DNA from: Owenia fusiformis
Lineage: Eukaryota; Annelida; Polychaeta; Sabellida; Oweniidae
Direction: 5' to 3'
DNA length: 64,000 nucleotides
Assembly: GCA_903813345.2 (NCBI GenBank)
Contig: CAIIXF020000010.1
Span: forward strand, 19,975,181 to 20,039,180
Shown: positions 11,501-23,847 of the stretch, one piece after another
Position numbering within the stretch: the first letter of the stretch is position 1
Layout of the letters: the number at the start of each line of letters is the position of its first letter
Made by a program: the position numbers and the translations under genes
Notes under the pieces: model-generated
Told to the model about the DNA's origin: nothing
Database searches by the model: none
Seen by the model: only the letters and a program-made list of their open reading frames with translations

Positions 11501-14278
11501 CACCTGTCTCGTTCATAAAATTTGATCCTTAGACAAAACTCCAAATACATGTGGTCTCCATCTTTGCTTTTCCAAAAGGTTGGGTTTCATGACAGGAATA
11601 CATTAGAGCGATGTGAGTGATATTCACATGGTTGGGCCATTCTTCTACTTAGGGGGAGGGGGTGGTTGCTTTCTTATTTGTGAGGTAGGTAATGGTATAA
11701 TGCTGTTCATTCCATTACATGTTTTTTTATGATAAGGTGGTCATTCTCCACTATGGAATGGTACAGGAAAATATTAACCAAATTGTGCACTAAATTCAAC
11801 ATGTATTCCATTTTTTATTAGATACCGCAATATACCCTTGTAAATGAAACAGATTTGATTTTTGTAATAAAGCACAAATTGTTGAAAAGATGATCCTGAA
11901 AAATGACCACCCATCCATTAAACGATTACAATTACAAATAGGATTTAGTATAAAACATAATGTGCTTAGACAACCCTGTGTCAGAGCCATTTAAAATGTG
12001 CGCGAAGGTCTCTTTTAAAGGTCAAACTAATAGAAAGGTTATGCTTAATGAACTATATGTATGAGAAAACCAGTGAAAAAACTAGTCCTTCTTTCCAAGC
12101 CAGTGAGAAATGTTCAACATGTAAAAAGAAAGTGTGACCACAGTGACATTTGAAACTGATTAATGTTGATAATGTACTTGGTAGGAAACCCCCTGGTTGA
12201 CATTTCTCCTATATAATTATTGACTTTCAAAATGACATAGGTGCATATAACGTTTTGGCTGCTTATCTGATGAATGTTGCATAAATTATGAAACATATTG
12301 AAAGGTATGACTTAACCTGCTCAGTGAATTTTTTAACAACTTTGTGGGTCTATAATTACGATTTCAACTGCTCTTATTAGTGTTTATGCCAGGTTTTTAC
12401 TGCAGTGTTAGTGGTTGGGTATTAGTCATTGGATCAGACCACAACGTCAACAAAAGCTCCTTATGTTATGAGTCGACTTCATCAAAGCTCAGATCTCTCC
12501 TATCTTTGAACTAAGGGATGGAGGGAATCTGGCTGTGAATTAGGATGACCCCCTCCTTCCCCTCCCTGTTTTTCTATCACACATGTCAGGTAGTGAGACA
12601 TGTTTGGTGTTTAACATATCATAAATTCAAGAGAACAAGAATTGGGCACTGACATGTATAAATGTATATCAATCTTAAAGAGGGAGAAAGGGGGTTGCCT
12701 AATTTTTCCCCAGTAGTGGTTAATTGCAGACGGTTTGTCAAATCTTTAGTTCTAAGACTCTCTTGTATTAGAGAGAGAATATGGTAGTAGGGGGAGGGGG
12801 GGGGGGGTTAACACAATAACTTGACTAGAGTTGATGTAAGTAATCATAGACATGTGAATCGGGGAATTCAATTATGAAGAGTAAGCATCAGTGTTGGATT
12901 GTTAAGTAGCTATTAACCACATTTTTATCATGGTAACATAAAAAGGGAGTTCTTAACTTTTGCTGTGAAACACTTGTGGCCAAACAAATAGCTTCAAAAT
13001 ATCTGGTGAGGTTCAACAAGATGTATGAGGTCATACTGTAGGAAGTAAAATCACATGTTGAGGATTGCCATGTTTTTCTAATTAGTCTTCGTCAATGCAG
13101 TGTGTGATATACCACAATCAATATCAACAGATCACTCAGATATAAAAACAGTGCGCTAACGGCAATCGACTGCTAATTAATTTATCGTATCGTTGATAAG
13201 ACATAAAAACTGTTCTAACGTTTGTTACAATTAAATGCGGTCTGTGAATAGGAGATATGTTGCATTTAAAATGTTAATGTGTTTTTGTATTATTTTAGCT
13301 TTGTTCGGCCGTTTGATGCCTATGAGCATTTTCTATTTGTAATCAAATTAGAATTGATTTTTTATGAATAAAGCAAAATGTGCATTGATGTTTTTGAAGT
13401 TGGCAAAATAAAAAAGTATTTGGAATTTATTTTTAAACGAGTTGTTTTTGTATAAAACTGGAAACACATGGACCTAGTAAGAAGAAATTAGTCAATACTC
13501 ATGTCGGGATATATGATTAATGTGTTATAATAACACTGCGACTAACAGTCGCTTTAACAGTCAGCTTCTCTGTAATTTGATATTTCATTGATTTCACTGT
13601 AAGTTCCATTTGAATACAGTTCAGTGACAGGTATTAGAGGCTGTTGTTGGGTTAATGCACAGAATTAATTTAGAGGAACATTAGTCCTATTTCAGCCTGT
13701 TCTGATTTCTTGTCATGATACTTAGGGGTTTATTTTCTTGTCATGAGAATGAAACATTAGTGAAGTGTAATTTCCTTTGGGGATCCAACTTGACACATAT
13801 TCTAAATTAAATCTCAATTTAATCAACATTAAAAAGGCCAGTTATGAATAAAGCAGTTTGAGATAAATAATATTTCAAATATCATATCTCAATATTTCAA
13901 ATAATTTTTATGAAATTGAAGTCAATTTTTATTGTGATTAGTATGTAATTTAATGCATATCCTTAAAGTACCTGTGATATATATTAATAATAGTTCACTT
14001 GTAACAGTATCTGATAAAACCCAGCCTAGACCACCATTAATCAACTCAGTTGTGTCTCAAGTTAATAATAGCTACATCTAGCATGGTAACTGTTAGGAGT
14101 AATGTGTAATTTACTGACATATGTGTGCAAACCCTTCCAATTAAAAAACATTAGGTGGTCAGTTTGCAAATGTCAAATACAGCGGTCAGCATTAATCAAG
14201 TATGTAACATATAGTGATGACATGCGTACATAGTCTCACACATATTGGAAATAAAGCCCCAAAAATCCATATTTATCC
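8518..14278. other. Non-coding stretch, no gene seen
   Basis: No exon or RNA gene could be supported. The stretch contains a possible degenerate repeat end near 9772-9815 (AGCTCAC, then GTGAGC, with a T-rich flank), a CRE-like site at 10074, and poly-G runs near 12790. Homeodomain-type TAATTA/ATTAATT words are common, for example at 10430-10520, but so is AT-rich sequence in general, so I draw no regulatory conclusion. Confidence 0.55.
10074..10141. promoter_or_regulatory. CRE palindrome plus half-diverged copy and small hairpin
   Basis: TGACGTCA (10074-10081) is the full palindromic cAMP-response element and is followed one base later by TGACATCA (10083-10090). A GC-bearing hairpin GCGTGG/CCACGC (10124-10129/10136-10141, 6-nt loop) follows. 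The cluster stands out from its AT-rich surroundings. It could be a distal regulatory site or part of an old repeat; nothing nearby identifies a target gene. Confidence 0.35.
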
Positions 14279-14424
14279 CAGGCCTGTAGCCAAAAAATTC
14301 TTTCAAGATCATGCAGTTTTTTACCATTTTGAGCACTTTAAGGTGATTTGGTTCAAAATTGGCAAATTTGAACTCCCCTGGAATTTTGAAAAGCCCCTTA
14401 GGAAAAGCTGGCAACGAGCCTGTA
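14279..14424 (+). mobile_element. MITE-like repeat, AGGCCTGTAGCC family, copy 1
   Basis: Starts CAGGCCTGTAGCC and ends in GAGCCTGTA, an eroded inverted end. The interior includes ATCATGCAG, CCATTTTGAGCACTTTAAG and CCTGGAATTTTGAAAAG, which reappear reverse-complemented in the copy at 15414. A related fragment seems present near 4860-5090. No coding capacity is seen. Confidence 0.55.
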
Positions 14425-15413
14425 TCCATTCAAATTTTGCGAAATGTCATGAAATAACACGAGCAGCCTGCTCATTGAGACAGGTGCTAGTTATTACTTA
14501 ACATTTTACATGTGTGTAATATCCCATTGAGGGCTCTAATCATCCCAGTTGTTATCTCTGAGTGCCATTGTTTCTACTTGTATCAGAATCATTATCAGGA
14601 ATTATATATTACGACCTCATGCTATCTGCTATAATTTATGGCAATTTTGACCTACCACTTCCATGTTATATTATTAAATTGGCCACATTTCCATGGGGCT
14701 ATACACTAGATTGCACGAGGGTTTTTAACATTTCATGTTTTGATACACCACGTGGACGGCCGTCTGTCCATTGCAATCTTACACATTCCAGTGATTTATA
14801 CTGTTATTCTCTTTCTAGAGGGGGGCCAATAATGCTATATAGCCTCGACTCCTCACAATCTATGTATATAATGGTGTTGAATAATATGAAAATAAATAAC
14901 AATAAACTAAAAAAAGAAAAATACACACATATGAAAATCTTTACAGTGTCTATATAAAAATTGTTGAAATAGAAACATGCATTTTAAAAACTTCAAAAGG
15001 ATACTTAACTACTTGAAAAAAAACTGAATTGAAAAAATATGATTATGAAAAACATATTTCCTAACTTTGTATAATTAATGTTGTAACAGTGAGTATGAGA
15101 TATATAATCTGTTACATTGTGTTGGGTTTTAGATACAGGTTTTGTCCCTGTCTGAAATGTGTATCTAACCTTTCGACCCATATAGGAGATACTCATTTCT
15201 CTCATGGATAAACTCTAAAACCTCCCAGTATATAACCTTTATACATACACAGTAACCTTGTTTTCGATGCTATCCTATCTGACGTGTGCCCAAATAAAAT
15301 ACATTTTACTTTGATTATATTCTAATATCAGTATGTTAATCCCCTGAAACAAGGAAATAAGAGCATTCAATCAGAATATCTGAACCACCAATTACACTAA
15401 ACTATGACACAAT

Positions 15414-15629
15414 CCAGGCCCATAGCCAGGATTTGCCAAGGGGGGTTCACTTTTTGAAAAATTCCAGGGGGGTTCACTTGTGACAATTTTGGTCCAAAAG
15501 TGGCCAAAATCACTTAAAAAGTGCTCAGAATGGTGAAAAACTGCATGATTTTGAAAGATTTTTGGCCGGGGGAGGGGGGGGGGGCGGGGTTTGCTCGAAA
15601 TCATGGAATCCCCCTGGCTCTGGACCTGC
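15414..15629 (-). mobile_element. MITE-like repeat, AGGCCTGTAGCC family, copy 2
   Basis: Bounded by CCAGGCCCATAGCCAGG and CCTGGCTCTGGACCTG, which are imperfect inverted ends. The inside shares AAAGTGCTCAGAATGG and AACTGCATGAT with the reverse complement of copy 1. It also contains a TTGAAAAATTCCAGGGG segment found in copy 3 and a long poly-G run (about 15570-15597). Confidence 0.55.
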
Positions 15630-15646
15630 AATCAATATATGTATAT

Positions 15647-15668
15647 AGTAAGTAAGTAAGTAAGTAAG
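15647..15668 (+). repeat. (AGTA)n microsatellite
   Basis: Five and a half AGTA units, immediately after the repeat at 15414-15629. Confidence 0.9.
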
Positions 15669-16278
15669 GGTATACTATATATATTTTTTTATTTACTCTT
15701 TAGTACATTTATGATGTTAACTGATTTCTCTCTGAACTCCATACAGTAATTGTGTTAATTTCTACTTTCAGAGCAGATTGATTGATTACATTAGGCAGCA
15801 GGGTATTGATCTGACATATACACAAACACTGGCCTAAATCCTCCAGATTCTTCCACACCACTGGTAGCAGACACTTGGCCTGCTGTACTTGGTAAGTGTT
15901 AGTTTTGTCCCTGATACACCTTGATACCATATGCTATGTTCTATGCCCTTTTCAAGTAAAAAATGGTATTATTCTATGTAAAGTTCCTTTCATTGTATTC
16001 AACAGTGTAAAGTTAGTGCATTGTTGTAGTCAACAGTTCAAAAAGACTGTATACTGAATAATCAGCCTTATTTTGGTGCCTTCTGTTAAGACCTGAAAAT
16101 AAGAGAAAGGGGCAGGGGGTAATGTGGTTTACTAATATCTCAAAATAACAGAAATTTCAAAAGGCAGATCAACTTTTGAGAAATATGCAGTATAATCAGC
16201 ATCTAATCTAGAGCACCAGGAAATGAATGTTAGTTCTTGATTTCATTTTATATTTGGTTATTACATTAGCTCACATCT

Positions 16279-16364
16279 AGGCCTGTACTCAGCTTTTGAA
16301 AAATTCCAGGGGAATTGATATTAAAAGAATATTTGGTCCAAACGAACCCGCTGGCTACAGGCCT
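16279..16364 (+). mobile_element. MITE-like repeat, AGGCCTGTAGCC family, short copy 3
   Basis: An 86-bp unit with perfect 9-bp inverted ends, AGGCCTGTA at the left and TACAGGCCT at the right. It contains TTGAAAAATTCCAGGGG and a TTTGGTCCAAA palindrome also seen in copy 2 (as TTTTGGTCCAAAA). It is the best-preserved set of ends in the family. No clear target-site duplication was found. Confidence 0.6.
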
Positions 16365-19271
16365 GACATTGGTGAGTGTTTGTTCTTTCTGAAAGTCTGC
16401 TTTTGATATACTAGGGGTAAGGATGATTTTTGGGTTCCGGTTTCTATTCCTGATCCACTAAGATATTTGAATACATTTGTTTAACAAGATGCTGTTTCTT
16501 GATTCTGTCTGCAAATCATTTCGACAGTTTTATCCTTGTAACGAAGGCATCCCTGGCAGAGGAATGTAATATCATTAATTATATATTGATTGTTGGTTCT
16601 ATCTGAACCTTATTATATAGCAATATAATCATACCCATGGCCATTTGGACATTTCTATAGAAATCAACATGAATGGTAAAATGAAAAACATTCCCTTTTA
16701 ATCCCCTACCAATCTTAAATTAATCGTGCCTGTTAAACAGTGTCTTACTTAATTATATGCAATCAGTAGCTTATTTTAACACTTTCATGGTTAGTTGTTA
16801 CTAGTTATTGTCGGTGTGTATTATATAGCATATGGCAAGGAAAGGTAATATCATTACTATTTTCTTGATAACCCTCCAAGGTTTGAATAGAAATTTAAAT
16901 CTGCTTAGTGGAGATCAAAAACTACAAGAATACCCTTGCAATTGGGTTTATATAGAAATCAGTGTTTTCTATTGCTATATAAATATAAAACTGTAGGTGC
17001 ATGTATTTATGAGGTATTTAATGTAAAAACAGGAAAAGGAAATATCCTCTTATAATAAAATTGGTTGTTGTGTGTTTTTGATTGCAAATAATTAAAGAAC
17101 ATCATCATATGTATAAAACAGGAAAAGCAGAGGTGGTACGGCCGGGGTCAGAGTTTACTATCAATTTATTTTCTATTTCAAGATTTGAAATCACTTCATA
17201 GTTGAGTGTTTTTGATTAAAATTCTAGATTTGATTGTATTGATCAGTGAAACAATATAGGTCTATACTTGACATGCAGAGATAGTGTGTTTGATGGCGAT
17301 ATTGTTCTCAACCTTTAACAATATAAACTCAGCAGTGGGGAGAAATTAATGAATAAAGCCTTTACTGATTCATCACAAAGGTATTCACTCCATGAGATAA
17401 AAGCTGTACGCTATACTAGACACCAGTGTTTTGAGATGTGATCATTTATATTTAATGTTACTAATTGATGACATGCCAATGAGAAGTGACAAGTATTTTT
17501 ATATCAGTGGTTAAATTAAACAAAGTGAGATTCTTATTTCTCTGTTTTAATGTCCCTAGTATGCTATATATCTGTACAAGATTTAATACCAGTTTATGCA
17601 CTTATATAAAGCTTTGATGATGTGCTCACTGTACTACTATACTAGATGAAATGTCACAAAGCTAATATTATTTGCTGATGTCCGGAGGCTAGAAGTTATT
17701 ATTAGATGAACCTCTTATTCCGGCCCATATATACACAAGGTAGCTTAGGAAAAATAGAACACATTTAACCCCCCCCCCGCCACCATCCAAAAACATGAAC
17801 AGATCAACTGACAAACCTGAAATCAAAACCATTACTGTATGACAATCCTGAAAACCTGATGTTCAAAATAAGCCCTTGTTTGAAATATTCAAAACCATGA
17901 CTTATGGATATGAAGGTCTCAATTCAGACCAGATTTAGATATGGATTTAAGGATGTAGAAAAGTAAACTAACAGTTGCTAAGTTAATGTTCAACCTTTCT
18001 GTGATTCAATTTGGCTCTTGGTTTTAGAGATCTTGTATTTCACCTGGTTAATCAATATACAGTGTAATATAATATTACAAGCCAATTGTATCTTTAATTT
18101 TATAGTACTTTACACATCTTTAATACAGCATCAGATAAATATTTGATTAGACTGCTTCAAATAGGGCAGATGAGAGAGCCTTTGTAAGATAAGATAAAGG
18201 ATTGTTTAATGTTGGTTATAGTGTACAATTTTCATTAGCACATTTTGCCAAGATTCTACTTATGTGGTGTTACGTTTTAAGAATGGGTACTGGTAGCCCC
18301 CCATAGAGCCATCCCATGCCTGAACTGTGTAAGGGGTTACTGGACATGATCATATTAAATTAACATCTCCATCATGTAAAGTTGAAACAGTTGGTCTTCC
18401 CCAGAAAATTATGGAAATGAAAGTCAAATATTTCCAAAATGTTCTGATAAACAGGATTTACTAACAAATAAAAGAAACGGTCCAAAATTAAAGCTATTAT
18501 ATTAAGAAATTCATTAATATAGAAAGTGGTATTAATTTTTAGGGAGAAAATCTCAGATTATGTCCTGGAATTATTTGTAAGGGATGAGCACTTGGCAAGT
18601 TGAACTCTTCCAAACTGTAGCCCCATGAGATGTAAATATAAAGCTAGTTTTACATTTCAATGAATTTATTTAGTCAGGTCCTTTCAGCATATTCTGAGGT
18701 TTACTAGCTTGATACATTGGGTTTGTTCAGGTGTAGTAAGTAGCTGACTGCATGGTGGCAGCGTATTAATATTAAAACAGGGCTACTGGATATCAGAATA
18801 CTATAAAAAGCGGATACGGAGCTCTAATTGCTTTTCACAGGTTTACACATCTGCGTTTTGCCCGGTTGTCAGTTTAATACAGATCTGGTCAATTTTTCTG
18901 ATTAATATTGTGCTCTTTATGACAGGGTTATGTGTCCATATGCTTTTTTATATTGCATGTCATTTAACATTGCATGTCAACCATAGTTGGTTAGATATCT
19001 TTCATTTCCTCTTTGCTCTTGAGTTGAGCAATACTGACTCTAAAACTGACATATGTAACAAACAGAGAACCAGACTCCCTGTCAGGAACTAACATTTTTG
19101 AAAATGTATAGGAGGGTTAATATACAGTAATTCTGATACCCAGACCATCTTTCCATCTTTGCCTTGTAAGAAAGGTACTGATATGAGGCTTCAATCTCTC
19201 ACCATGGGTTAATATACTGTAGGGCCAGTGTCCAACCAAATCTTGTCCCCTTAATGAAATTAAATTCTTTA
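16365..19271. other. Non-coding stretch, no gene seen
   Basis: AT-rich sequence with scattered homopolymer runs (a C run near 17770). No open frame of convincing length or composition and no RNA gene. Confidence 0.55.
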
Positions 19272-19649
19272 TTCATCAAGCGTTGATAAAATGGCACTTT
19301 CCCTTGCAGACCTCTATCTAACCTAAAAATGTAATTCATCAAGTGTTGATAAAAGGGCACTTTCCCTTGCAGACCTCTATCTAACCTAAAATTGTTATTC
19401 ATCAAGTGTTGATAAAAGGGCACTTTCCCTTGCAGACCTCTATCTAACCTAAAAATGTAATTCATCAAGTGTTGATAAAAGGGCACTTTCCCTTGCAGAC
19501 CTCTATCTAACCTAAAATTGTTATTCATCAAGTGTTGATAAAAGGGCACTTTCCCTTGCAGACCTCTATCTAACCTAAAAATGTAATTCATCAATTGATG
19601 ATAAAAGGGCACTTTCCCTTGCAGACCTCTATCAAACCTAAAAATGAGA
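19272..19649 (+). repeat. 63-bp minisatellite, six units
   Basis: TTCATCAAG (TTCATCAAT in the last unit) begins units at 19272, 19335, 19398, 19461, 19524 and 19587, exactly 63 bp apart. Units alternate between two subtypes at their ends (AAAAATGTAA versus AAAATTGTTA), so the array probably grew as dimers of 126 bp. Because 63 is a multiple of three, the minus strand stays open for about 137 codons; that frame is a by-product of the repeat and not a credible gene. Each unit carries CACTTTCCCTTGCAG, which resembles a 3' splice site on the + strand. Confidence 0.95.
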
Positions 19650-20073
19650 GTATTTGAGTGCTGCTACAAGAGCTCCCATCTGCATTTATTGATAAACAAA
19701 TTAATTTCTATTTTCGGCTTAGTGTGAGGCGTACCAGAACATCTTAGGATGGAACTCGTATCTTTTTACATTTGCTTCATTTTCTTCATTTATTGGTAAA
19801 AGAGTATATTCGTCCTGTTCTTCTAGAGTGTATTCTTTGCACTCATGAAATTTCTTGTTGGATCAACATGCATAATCATGAGACACAGCATGTTATTTCC
19901 AGATGAGATGACATCATGATGAGACATGAAATGACATCATTAGACAATTATAAGAAGCCATGATTCACCCACAAATTAAATACCAGATGAGATCAGTTAA
20001 TACCCTGGTAGATATTCTAGTTAGGCTAGAATAATAGATCACTATTTTATTAGATCAGATATTATGATATCCT

Positions 20074-20158
20074 CCATTCTGATACTCATAACATCTTTCT
20101 GTTTCATAGAGACATCACATGACTGAGAAGAAATCGTATTTGATGCTTTTTCATGATA
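20074..20158 (+). repeat. Diverged third copy of the 1565/1761 repeat
   Basis: Shares CCATTCTGATACTCATA, CATCTTT and GACTGAGAAGAAAT with the 81-bp repeats at 1565 and 1761, with substitutions and a small insertion. It shows that the 81-bp unit belongs to an interspersed family. Confidence 0.7.
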
Positions 20159-20292
20159 GATATCTATTGATGTAAGAATATATGGTGACCATAAATAGAA
20201 ATCTGGGTAAACACATTTCCCTTTGAATTAAAATATGGGATGAGGTTATGCTACCAGGCTAAAGGCGACACACACGCTAGGCTTCAAGGAGC

Positions 20293-20320
20293 CACAATGC
20301 ATGGTGAGAAATGCATTGTG
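20293..20320. repeat. Perfect 10-bp hairpin
   Basis: CACAATGCAT (20293-20302) and ATGCATTGTG (20311-20320) are exact reverse complements separated by 8 nt. No further context was recognised. Confidence 0.6.
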
Positions 20321-21724
20321 TCCATTTCAAAGGATGCCTTTCTAATTGGAAAAATATTCAAAGTGGAATTACAATTGCTTTTGTTCATGAAAGGCTTCAA
20401 AAAGTGATCATTTAACGCAGCAGTTGTTGCCATTTTGTTTGTCTGAACTGGTGAAGTTTTAGGTAGGGCAGTCGGTGAATATGTTGAACGCAAAGATTGT
20501 AGATTGTAGCATCTAAAGTGTGTGTGATAGATTGAGAAAGGTTCTAAGGTGCATTTCTGAACCCTTTACACCTCTAACCTTTGATAAAGAGAACCTTGTA
20601 TATTTCACATATTAAAACAAAGATAATTTCTCAAGAGATTTATCAGTGGGATTTGTGTATTAGTTGGTAGGTTGTATAAATTCACTTGCGATAAAATGAA
20701 AAACCAACCCAATGTTGCTAATACTAATGAAAGTATGATATAAACACTGCGAAAACACTTAAGTTAAGCATTGTAAAAAGAATTTTACAAGGGATGAATT
20801 CAATATGCAACAACTGTGTATGTTGTTAACCCTCCTTTCACTATATGCAAACATTTGAGCATTTGTTTTCTTTAATAGTGTAAACGAAAACTATATTTTA
20901 ATTTGAAGTCACACACAAAGGAAGTATTTTTCTCTTTTTATTTTAGATCGCTGTTTTCCAAACAGAGGCAAACAAATGTCTGACACAGGTTTTGTTTGGC
21001 TACTATGTTGACTTATTGAAATTTCAAATGAATATTGTTAGGTGTGATAACTTCATGAATGCCATGAAAGTAAATAGCATATTGGGGTATGATTCAGCAT
21101 TCATGCTACATAAATCTCACTGAAAGGGCTGCATATTTCACATAAAATGCCAATTTGATAGCCATCCAACGAGTTTGAAAGGCGCTTAGATTGTTGCGCT
21201 TTCAAAGCAACTTACTAGGAGGTTATTTCCCCTTGGCACATAACTTTGAGATCAATTTTCAAAGCATATATTTGCGTAAAATATCACATAGAAACTTGCA
21301 GATATGTAAACATTAATACATTCAGTTTAGATATATCCCATTAAAGTACATGCAGATTATAAATAATTTGAATCAAGTGTTAATTAGGGCTGTGATAATT
21401 AAGCATTATATTATAGCTGTGATGTCCCTTGATTGAACATTAGCATTCGAAACATCTTTCACAGTTGACATACAAATACAGACAGTGATAAGATAGGGGA
21501 CAATCCCCGCTTTAGCATTACATAGGTCTTCTTTACATAATTAGATTACTTTGGAGGGAGAAGGAGTTCATGTGGCAACCATTTTGTTTATTCTGTGACT
21601 GTTTGGATGAGAGTAACGCGATAATTGTTCATTCACTCTTTCTCAATAACAAATGTCTCAAACGCTGTCAGCTGTATGGACTTAATTGACTGATTAATAA
21701 TAATATCACACAGCAAGGGCTCTC

Positions 21725-21850
21725 AGCCAATCACTACCATCCGTCTGCTTATTCCAATAAGGGGGCGGAGCTTGTATTGATTGACGGTTATGAGTTGGTC
21801 TTTGTTCTGTGTTGATACTAGCTGTAATGTTACACTGGAACTTGAACTGT
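21725..21850 (+). promoter_or_regulatory. Candidate promoter of the ZNF609 gene
   Basis: Two CCAAT boxes (21727-21731 and 21754-21758) are followed at once by a GC box GGGGGCGGAG (21761-21770), a classic NF-Y/Sp1 arrangement on the + strand. No TATA box is obvious. Downstream sequence (about 21800-22540) has more CG dinucleotides than its surroundings and offers good splice donors at 22171 (CAG/GTTAGT) and 22545 (GTG/GTGAGT). The first coding exon of ZNF609 begins with what looks like a splice acceptor at 34090, so an upstream 5' UTR exon is required, and this is the best candidate I found. The link is inference. Confidence 0.4.
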
Positions 21851-22544
21851 AGCAACACTTTGCAGCATAACAGCAGTGGATTAGCATTTTAAAGGATTAT
21901 ACTTTCAAAAGTTTAGGTAAATCAACTTATTCAAGCTTATGGTAATTTTTGCTGTATTACCTGGTTGAACACTCAAATGATATTGATTGCGATTGTGGAC
22001 TATCAACTTTGCTGTTAGAGCAACCTGCTTGTGAATAACCGGTACACAGGACATTCTTAGCACGTCGTCGTACCAAACGAACCTCCAAACTGGTGTTCCA
22101 ATATATTGACCTTGTTTTCTCCACAATAAAGAAAAGGTTTATCATCAGAAGCAAAAGCCATTGGTTCCAGGTTAGTCGAATCTTATATCTATTTTTAGGT
22201 ACGATTTTTAAGTGTGTAAAGGTACACCAATTTAATTGGAGAAGGTTCAGCACGTATTGGTGTATTGATCGTAGTATATATGATCTCTGCACTGTATTAT
22301 TGAGATCTTACAGCGTTATCGCAGCTGTGGTACTTGCTACATTTAATCAGAGCTAACTGGCATATTTACTGAACTGATCAACTTTGAGCTATCAGCTTAA
22401 CCAGTGGATATTGTGTGACTCACACGGTCTGACTTTATGCCATTGCATATGACCTATGGAAATTGAGCACTACATGGTGGAGTCGCATTTCAAAATAATT
22501 GAATACAGGAATATTCATTGATGATAGAACATCTTCTTTATGTG
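21850..22544 (+). other. Possible 5' UTR exon of the ZNF609 gene
   Basis: This lies between the CCAAT/GC-box cluster and the donor-like sites at 22171 and 22545. It holds several short open frames but no conserved coding content. If it is an exon, its transcript would splice to 34091 across an intron of about 11.5-11.9 kb. There is no direct evidence of transcription in the sequence. Confidence 0.25.
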
Positions 22545-23789
22545 GTGAGTTTCCTATTTTGGAGTCAGTTTTCTTATTTGAAAACAGTTTTTATCTTTGC
22601 TTGTTTGTAGGGGTATCTAAAGTGCTATCATCGATTATCAGAGTATAAATACATAGATAATATGATAGGGACTAATACGGTTATTTTCAGAGTATTAATT
22701 GATACAATTAATGCTACATACTGTTATTTATCATTTATTGTAACAATAGAAAATATGAAAAACATAAATGGATTGAAGGATCAATTGAAAAGCTCAACTG
22801 AAATATTGACTAAAATAATGAGCCAATACACGGAACTAAAGGATATGTACATGTTTAACGAGTAGGATATAGATTTTCTTGATCAGAGAGAAGTAATATT
22901 TCACAGAGCGGTGCTGTTACTGATTGTTTATTAGAGGCTACAGAATAAAGCATTATCTTCAATTGATTGATCACTTGACAAACTGTGTACAAAGCCTCTT
23001 GAAGGAAGAAAAAACAATCAAAATCATCCCTCCTCAAAGGGTTAATGGACACTTAAGGTTACAGCTTGAAATGCCAGATAATTTTTTATTTTAATGACCT
23101 CAACAGGATGCATGTATGTTAACTTGTTAGTTTATGTTTTATTTAATCCAAACTTAAAAGTGAAATTCCTTTGTTGATTTAAGATTTAAATTATACCCCC
23201 TGGTATGGTTTTCTCTGGCTATTCAATTTATCAGTTCCTGGCTTGGGTTAAGGCCTGATTCGCACATATTTGTTTGAGTTTAAGAGTCCATTGGATAGAT
23301 GTGTTGTTAAGAAGCTTTACTTCTGATTCAGATTCAGTATTTTGTTTGCCAACATTGTATGCTTAATGATTAAGTTTCATTATTATTTGTATTCAACTTC
23401 TTACCTGTTTAATTAGCCCAAGTAACAGTGCCTTATAGGAGTTAAACAGTTAATAACATTAATTAACAACTGATGTTGAATTTATGCCCTTTATCCCTCA
23501 TGAAAGCAAATGATTGCAAGTTTTATACTTTGAATCAATATTAACCCATGGAATTGAAGGTGAAACACTGTCTGAATATTTGATAGGAATAAATCAAATA
23601 AAATATACATAACGGAATAATGTGCAATGAAAACATGAATTATTTGAATCACTTTTAATCTGGAAATGATCCATAATTAATGTGGGTTGAGATTTCTCTG
23701 CTTGTTAGTTTTAAATTATTACTAATGCGGCTTTTATTGCAGATATTTGGCAAACAACAAAATGTTATTTTTTGAAGTATTCAATGTAT

Positions 23790-23847
23790 TTAATTAAAAG
23801 GAATTTTTATTATTAATTTACTAATAATAAAATTTCCTTTTAATAAA
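23790..23847. repeat. AT-rich hairpin, 26-bp arms
   Basis: The arm at 23790-23815 pairs with 23822-23847 (both built on TTAAAAGGAA and ATTATTA) with about two mismatches around a 6-nt loop. It resembles a small foldback or MITE remnant. Confidence 0.7.

Noticed and set aside
19199-19612. 137-codon minus-strand frame with 21-residue repeats (FRLDRGLQGKVPFY)
   Set aside because: The 63-bp minisatellite has a unit divisible by three and lacks stops in this frame; there is no codon-level sign of selection and the alternating subtypes follow DNA, not protein.
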